Of a DNA stretch of 64,000 bases, positions 55,937 to 64,000 are shown piece after piece (the first letter of the stretch is position 1; each line of letters starts with the position of its first letter). The notes beneath the pieces are model-generated. The model was not told the DNA's origin and made no database searches. It saw nothing but the letters and a program-made list of their open reading frames with translations. The DNA is from Panopea generosa (lineage: Eukaryota; Mollusca; Bivalvia; Adapedonta; Hiatellidae): the NCBI GenBank assembly GCA_029582155.1, contig CM055899.1, positions 69,895,719-69,959,718 of the forward strand, read 5' to 3'. Made by a program: the position numbers and the translations under genes.

Positions 55937-56165
55937 GTTATTATATAAACCATCGTCAGACATCCATTCCGTACTGGTGTGCATACAATCCGAACTGATA
56001 CTGGGCAAGCCTACACTCCGTACTGATACATGTAACTGCTGTTTAAGTGGGGTTACTATCGTATTTACACAAAATGTTAAATATTGTCATATTAATAACT
56101 GATATTGATACACATACGTTGCATACTGATATACATGAAAAATATACTGATTCTGTATTAACATA
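55937..56165 (+). other. Start of 3' UTR with degenerate array-like units
   Basis: No AATAAA or ATTAAA is visible here. Pieces such as CATACAATCCGAACTGATAC and ACTCCGTACTGATACATGTA resemble the 45-bp unit of the following array (CATACAACCCGTACTGATCT), so the array may have grown from sequence inside the original 3' UTR. Confidence 0.55.
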
Positions 56166-59100
56166 TGATTTTTACTGATACTGATACAAACATAAAACCC
56201 GTATTGATCTATCATACAGATCGCACTGATACAAACATACAACCCATACTGATTTATCATACAGATCGTGCTGATAAAAACATACAACCCGTACTGATCT
56301 ATCATACAGATCGTACTAATACAAACATACAACCCGTACTGATCTATCATACAGATCGTGCTGACACAAACATACAACCCGCAATGATCTATCATACAGA
56401 TCGTGCTGATAAAAACATACAACCCGTACTGATCTATCATACAGATCGTACTAATATAAACATACAACCTGTACTGATCTATCATACAGATCGTGCTGAT
56501 AAAAACATACAACCCGCACTGATCTATCATACAGATCGTACTAATACAAACATACAACCCGTACTGATCTATCATACAGATCATACTGATACAAACATAC
56601 AACCCGCACTGATCTATCATACAGATAGTGTTGATACAAACATACAACCCGTACTGATCTATCATACAAATCGTACTGATACAAACATACAACCCGTACT
56701 GATCAATCATACAGATCGTGCTGACACACACATTCAACCAGTACTGATCTATCATACAGATCGTGCTGATACAAACATACAACCTGTACAGATCTATCAT
56801 ACAGATCGTGCAAATACAAACATACAACCAGTACTGATCTATCAAACAGATCGTGCTGATACAAACATACATCCCGCACTGATCTATCATACAGATCGTA
56901 CTAATACAAACTCACAACCCACACTGATCTATCATACAGATCGTGCTGACACAAACATACAACACGTACTGATCTATCATACAGATCGTGCTAACACAAA
57001 CATACAACCCGCACTGATCTATCATACAGATCATACTGATACAAACATACAACCCGCACTGATCTATCATACAGATCGTGCTGATACAAACATACAACCC
57101 ACACTGATCTATAATACAGATCGTACTGATACAAACATACAACCCGCACTGATGTATCATACAGATCGTGCTGATATCAACATACAACCCGTACTGATCT
57201 ATCATACAGATCGTACTTATACAAACACACAACCCGCACTGATCTACCATTCAGATTGGACTGATACAAACATACAACCCGTACTGATCTATCATACAGA
57301 TTGTACTGATACAAACATACAACCCGTACTGATCTATCATACAAATCGTGCTGATACAAACACACAACCCGCACTGATCTATCATACAGATCGTGCTGAT
57401 ACAAACATACAACCCGTACTGATCTATCATACAGATCGTACTAATACAAACACACAATCCGCACTGATCTATCATACAGATCGTGCTGATACAAAAACAC
57501 AACCAGTACTGATCTATCACACAGATCGTGCTGAAACTGATACTGATACTGATTCTGATACAAACATACAACCCGTACTGATCTATCATACAAATCGTAC
57601 TGATACAAACACACAACCCGCAATGATCTATCATACAGATCGTACTGATACAAACACACAACCCGCAATGATCTATCATACAGATCGTACTGATACAAAC
57701 ACACAAACCGTACTGATCTATCATACAGATCGTACTGATACAAATATACAACCAGTACTGATCTATCATACAGATATTGCTGATACAAACCTACAACCCG
57801 TACTGATTTATCATACAGATCGTACTGATACAAACATACAACCCGAACTGATCTATCATACAGATCGTGCTGATACAAACATAAAACCCATACTGATCTA
57901 TCGTACAGATCATGCTTATTCAAACATACAACCCGTACCGATCTATTATACAGATCGTGCTGATACAAACATAGAACACGTACTGATCTAACATACAGAT
58001 TGAGCTGATACAAACATACAACCCGTACTGATCTAGCATACAGATCGTGCTGATACAAACATACAACCCGTATTGATCTATCATACAGGTCGTACTGATA
58101 CAAACACACAACCCGTACTGATCTATCATACAGATCGTGCTGATACAAACATACAACCCGTACTAATCTAACATACAGATTGAACTGATACAAACATACA
58201 ACCCGTTGTGATCTATCGTATAGATAATACTGATACAAACATACAAACCATATTTATCTATCGTACAGATCGTACTGATACTAACACACAATCCGCACTG
58301 ATCTTTCGTACAGATCGTTCTGATACTAACACACAACCCGCACTGATCTATCATACAGATCGTGCTGATACAAACACACAACCCGTACTGATCTATCATA
58401 CAGATCATGCTGATACAAACATACAACCCCTACTGATCTATCATACAGATCGTACTGATACAAACATACAACCCGTACTGATCTATCATACAGATCGTGC
58501 TGATACAAACACACAACCAGTACTGATCTATCATACAGATTATGCTGATACAAACATACAACCCGTACTGATCTAACATACAGATTGAGCTGATACAAAC
58601 ATACAAACCGTACTGATCTATCATACAGATCGTACTGATACAAACATACAACCCGTACTGATCTATCATACAGATCATGCTGATACAAACACACTACTCG
58701 TACTGATCTACCATTCAGATTGGACTGATACAAACACACAACACGCACTGATCTATCATACAGATCGTACTGATACAAACATACAACCCGCACTGATCTA
58801 TCATACAGATCGTACTAATACAAACATACAACCCGCACTGATCTATCATACAGATTGTACTGATAAAAACAAACAACCCGCACTGATCTATCATACAGAT
58901 CATGCTGATACAAACATACAACCCGTACTGATCTAACATACAGATTTAGCTGATACAAACATACAACCCGTACTGATCTATCATACAGATTGTATTGATA
59001 CAAACATACAACCAGTACAGATCTATCATTCAGATTGGAGTGATAAAAACACACAACTCGTACTGATCTATCATACAGATCGTACTGATACAAACATATA

Positions 59101-62100
59101 ACCCGTACTGATCTATCATACAGATCATGCTGATACAAACACACAACCCGTACTGATCTATCATTCAGATTGGACAGATACAAACACACAACCCGTACTG
59201 ATCTATCATTCAGATTGAACTGATACAAACACACAACCCGCACTGATCTATCATACAGATTGTACTAATACAAACACACAACCCGTATTGATCTATCATA
59301 CAGATCGTGCTGATACAAACATACAACACGTGCTGATCTATCATACAGATCGCACTGATACAAACATACAACACGTGCTGATCTATCATACAGATCATGC
59401 TGATACAAACATACAACCCGTACTGATCTATCATTCAGATTGGACTGATACAAACACACAACCCGCACAGATCTATCATACAGATCGTACTGATACAAAC
59501 ACACAACCCACACTGATCTATCATACAGATCGTACTGATACAAACACACAACCTGCACTGATCTTTCATACAGATCGTACTGATACAAACATACAACCCG
59601 CACTGATGTATCATACAGATCGTGCTGATACAAACATACAACCCGTGCTTATTTATCAGACAGATCGTGCTGATACAAACATACAACCCGCACTGATATA
59701 TCATACAGATCGTACTGATACAAACACACAACCCGTACTGATCTATCATACAGATCGTGTTGATACAAACATAAAACCCGTACTGATCTATCATACAGAT
59801 CGGGCTGATACAAACAAACAACCCGTACTGATTTATCATACAGATCATGCTGATAAAAACATACAACCCGTACTGATCAATCATACAGATTGAGCTGATA
59901 CAAACATACAACCCGTACTGATCTATCATACAGATCGTACTGATACAAACATACAACCCGTACTGATCTATCATACAGATCATGCTGATACAAACACACA
60001 ACCTGTACTGATCTATCATTCAGATTGGACTGATACAAACACACAACCCGCACTGATCTCTCATACAGATCGTACTGATACAAACATACAACCCGTACTG
60101 ATCTAACATACATATCGTGCTGATACAAACATACAACCCGCACTGATCTATCATACAGATCGTACTGATACAAACATACAACCCGTACTGATCTATCATA
60201 CAGATCATGCTGATACAAACATACAACCCCTACTGATCTATCATACAGATCATGCTGATACAAACATACAACCCCTACTGATCTATCATACAGATCGTGC
60301 TGATAAAAACATACAACCCGTACTGATCTATCATATAGATCGTGCTGATACAAACATACAACCCGTACTGATCTATCATACAGATCGTACCGATACAAAC
60401 ATACAACCTGCACTGATCTATCATACAGATCGTGCTGATACAAACATACAACCCGTACTGATCTATCATTCAGATTGGACTGATACAAACACACAACCCG
60501 CACTGATCTCTCATACAGATCGTACTGATACAAACATACAACCCGTACTGATCTAACATACAGATCGTGCTGATACAAACATTCAACCCGCACTGATCTA
60601 TCATACAGATCGTACTGATACAAACATACAACCCGTACTGATCTATCATACAGATCATGCTGATACAAACATACAACCCCTACTGATCTATCATACAGAT
60701 CGTGCTGATAAAAACATACAACCCGTACTGATCTATCATATAGATCGTGCTGATACAAACATACAACCCCTACTGATCTATCATACAGATCGTGCTGATA
60801 AAAACATACAACCCGTACTGATCTATCATATAGATCGTGCTGATACAAACATACAACCCGTACTGATCTATCATACAGATCGTACCGATACAAACATACA
60901 ACCTGCACTGATCTATCATACAGATCGTGCTGATACAAACATACAACCCGTACTGATCTATCATACAGATCGTGCTGATACAAACATACAACCCGTACTG
61001 ATCTATCATACAGATCGTGCTGATAAAAACATACAACCCGTTCTGATCTATCATACATATCATACTGATACAAACATACAACCCGCACTGAACTATCATA
61101 CAGATCGTGCTGATACAAACATACAACCCGTATCGATCTATCATACTGATAGTGCTGATACAAACATACAACCCGTACTGATCTATCATACAGATCGTGC
61201 TGATACAAACATACAACCCGTATTGATCTATCATACAGATCGTGCTGATACAAACATACAACCTGTTCTGATCTATCATACATATCATACTGATACAAAC
61301 ATACAACCCGTACTGAACTATCATACAGATCGTGCTGATACAAACATACAACCCGTATCGATCTATCATACAGATAGTGCTGATACAAACATACAACCCG
61401 TACTGATCTATCATACAGATCGTGTTGATACAAACATAAAACCCGTACTGATCTCTCATACAGATCGGGCTGATACAAACATACAACCCGTACTGATCTA
61501 TCATACAGATCGTACTGATACAAACATACAACCCGTACTGATCTATCATACAGATCATGCTGATACAAACACACAACCTGTACTGATCTATCATTCAGAT
61601 TGGACTGATACAAACACACAACCCGCACTGATCTCTCATACAGATCGTACTGACACAAACATACAACCCGTACTGATCTAACATACAGATCGTGCTGATA
61701 CACACATACAACCCGCACTGATCTATCATACAGATCGTACTGATACAAACATACAACCCGTACTGATCTATCATACAGATCATGCTGATACAAACATACA
61801 ACCCCTACTGATCTATCATACAGATCGTGCTGATAAAAACATACAACCCGTACTGATCTATCATATAGATCGTGCTGATACAAACATACAACCCGTACTG
61901 ATCTATCATACAGATCGTACCGATACAAACATACAACCTGCACTGATCTATCATACAGATCGTGCTGATACAAACATACAACCCGTACTGATCTATCATA
62001 CAGATCGTGCTGATACAAACATACAACCCGTACTGATCTATCATACAGATCGTGCTGATACAAACATACAACCCGTTCTGATCTATCATACATATCATAC

Positions 62101-63772
62101 TGATACAAACATACAACCCGTACTGAACTATCATACAGATCGTGATGATACAAACATACAACCCGTATCGATCTATCATACAGATAGTGCTGATACAAAC
62201 ATACAACCCGTACTGATCTATCTTACTGATCGTACTGATACAAACACACAACCCGTACTAATCTATCATAAAGATAGTGCTGATACAAACATACAACCCG
62301 TACTGATTTGTCATACAGATCGTGCTGATACAAACACACAACCCGCACTGATCTATCATACAGATCGTGCTGATACAAACACACAACCCGCACTGATCTA
62401 TCATACAGATCGTACTGATACAAACATACAACCCGTACTGATCTATCATACAGATCGTACTGATACAAACACACAACCCGTACTTATCTATCATACAGAT
62501 CGTGCTGATACAAACATACAACCCGTACTGATCAATCATAAAGATCGTGCTGATACAAACATACTACTCGTACTGATCTATCATACAGATAGTGCTGATA
62601 CAAACATACAACCCGTACTGATCTACCATACAGATCGTGTTGATACAAACACACAACCCGAACTGATCTATAATACAGATCGTGCTGATGCAAACACACA
62701 ACCAGTACTGATATATCATACAGATCATACTGATACAAACATACAACCCGCACTGATCTATCTTATAGATCGTGCTGATACAAACATACAACCCGCACTG
62801 ATCTATCATACAGATCGTGCTGATACAAACATACAACTCGCACTGATCTATCATACAGATCGTGCTGATACAAACATACAACCCGTACTGATCTATCATA
62901 CAGATCGTGCTGATACAAACATACAACCCATACTGATCTATCATACAGATTGTGCTGATACAAACACACAACCCGTACTTATCTATCATACAGATCGTAC
63001 TGATACAAACACACAACCCGTAGTGATCTATCATACAGATCATTCTGATACAAACATACAACCCGCACTGATCTATCATACAGATCGTGCTGATACAAAC
63101 ATACAACCCATACTGATCTATCATACAGATCGTGCTGATACAAACATACAACACGTACTGATCTATCATACAGATCGTGCTGATACAAACATACAACCCG
63201 CACTGATCTATCATACAGATCGTACTGATACAAACATACAACCCGTACTGATCTATCATACAGATCGTGCTGATACAAACATACAACCCGTACTGATATA
63301 TCATACAGATCGTGCTGATACAAACATACAACCAGTACTGATCTATCATACAGATCGTACTGATACAAACACACAACCCGTACTGATCTATCATACAGAT
63401 CGTACTGATACAAACATACAACCCGTACTGATCTATCATACAGATCGTGCTGATACAAACATACAACCCTTACTGATCTATCATACAGATCGTACTGATA
63501 CAAACATACAACCCGTACTGGTCTGTCATACAGATCGTACTGATACAAACATACAACCCGTACTGATCTATCATACAGATCGTGCTGATACAAACATTCA
63601 ACCCGCACTGATCTATCATACAGATCGTACTGATACAAACATACAACCCGTACTGATCTATCATACAGATCGTGCTGATACAAACATACAACCCGTATTG
63701 ATATATCATACAGATCGTGCTGATACAAACATACAACCAGTACTGATCTATCATACAGATCGTGCTAATAAG
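56166..63772 (+). repeat. 45-bp minisatellite, about 169 copies, with higher-order repeats
   Basis: Units read ACAAACATACAACCCGTACT then GATCTATCATACAGATCGTG and CTGAT, with common variants (ACACAC for ACATAC, GCACTG for GTACTG, CGTACT for CGTGCT, TTCAGATTGGA). The period is constant except for a 24-bp (ACTGAT)n-like insert at about 57536-57559. Rare variants recur at multiples of 45: TCATTCAGATTGG at 60016, 60466 and 61591 (450 and 1125 bp apart), and CATACATATCATAC blocks near 61041, 61266 and 62076 (225 and 810 bp). This shows block duplications. Because 45 is a multiple of three, frames up to 608 codons (plus) and 773 codons (minus) stay open. Confidence 0.95.
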
Positions 63773-64000
63773 TCTTCAAGAATATATTCCATACTGATAC
63801 GGGTACAATAGTTTGCTTTTTACACTACTGATATTGTCTTAAATGTATTTATTGCTATCGAAATTTCCAAGAAATGTTTATATATGATTTATTGATGCCG
63901 ATGACAGATGTACATAAATAAACAAAAACATGCTTAAAAATCCACAAACCTACAGACATCTAAAACAAGTTCGATATACAGCCATATATCATAAACCACA
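63773..64000 (+). other. Unique sequence after the array, possible polyadenylation signal
   Basis: AATAAA at 63917-63922 is the first such hexamer I noticed downstream of the cyclase stop codon on the plus strand. If transcription crosses the array, it could end the 3' UTR here. No gene seen. Confidence 0.4.

Noticed and set aside
56165..57991. 608-codon plus-strand ORF in the 45-bp array
   Set aside because: It is explained by a stop-free unit whose length is a multiple of three. The minus strand is equally open, and there is no domain, signal peptide or splice evidence.
59877..62198. 773-codon minus-strand ORF in the same array
   Set aside because: Same reason; several overlapping frames on the same strand are also open.
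56166..63772. CRISPR array
   Set aside because: Units are directly adjacent with no unique spacers, and the setting is a eukaryotic gene. The same holds for the 32-, 43-, 50- and 75-bp arrays.

Overview
This window looks like part of an AT-rich, intron-rich animal genome. Exons are short with GT-AG introns, and there are LINEs, tRNA-derived SINEs, mariner/Tc1 pieces, a Polinton (Maverick) and very large minisatellites. A mollusc or other lophotrochozoan is my best guess, from the style of the repeats; this is inference and no species can be named.

The backbone is one plus-strand gene running through almost the whole window: a receptor-type (membrane) guanylate cyclase. I can place 21 coding exons between 637 and 55936. 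They encode the last part of an extracellular ANF-receptor ligand-binding domain (exons 1-5), one transmembrane helix (exon 6), a pseudokinase (kinase-homology) domain (exons 7-14), the coiled-coil signalling helix (exon 15) and the class III cyclase domain to the stop codon (exons 16-21). Reading phases match at every junction and give 825 codons plus a stop. The exons for the N-terminus and signal peptide lie upstream of the window.

The introns hold nearly everything else. The 13.6 kb intron 3701-17269 carries two degenerate minus-strand LINEs (7187-9715 and about 9716-15440), a foldback element and a 32-bp minisatellite. The 18.1 kb intron 17379-35484 carries a decayed Polinton (about 18.27-29.85 kb). 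Its minus-strand module has protein-primed DNA polymerase B, a deoxynucleoside kinase and unknown genes; its plus-strand module has packaging ATPase, minor capsid/penton and major capsid genes. Tandem arrays with 50-, 43-, 12- and about 61-bp units follow it. Smaller introns hold a mariner-type MITE, inverted SINE copies, a 75-bp array, a Tc1-like fragment, an 85-bp array, a 50-bp array full of splice-acceptor-like sites and an L1/Tx1-like LINE fragment that ends about 10-22 bp from an exon.

From about 56.17 to 63.77 kb, just downstream of the stop codon, lies a 7.6 kb array of 45-bp units (about 169 copies) with higher-order structure. Units of 45 bp leave reading frames open on both strands, so the long ORFs there are not good evidence for genes.

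The most unusual points are the deoxynucleoside kinase inside the Polinton, the acceptor-bearing minisatellite before the first cyclase exon, a fresh 87-bp exon/donor duplication in exon 7, a non-canonical donor needed to keep frame after exon 3, and the higher-order 45-bp array that may be the 3' UTR.
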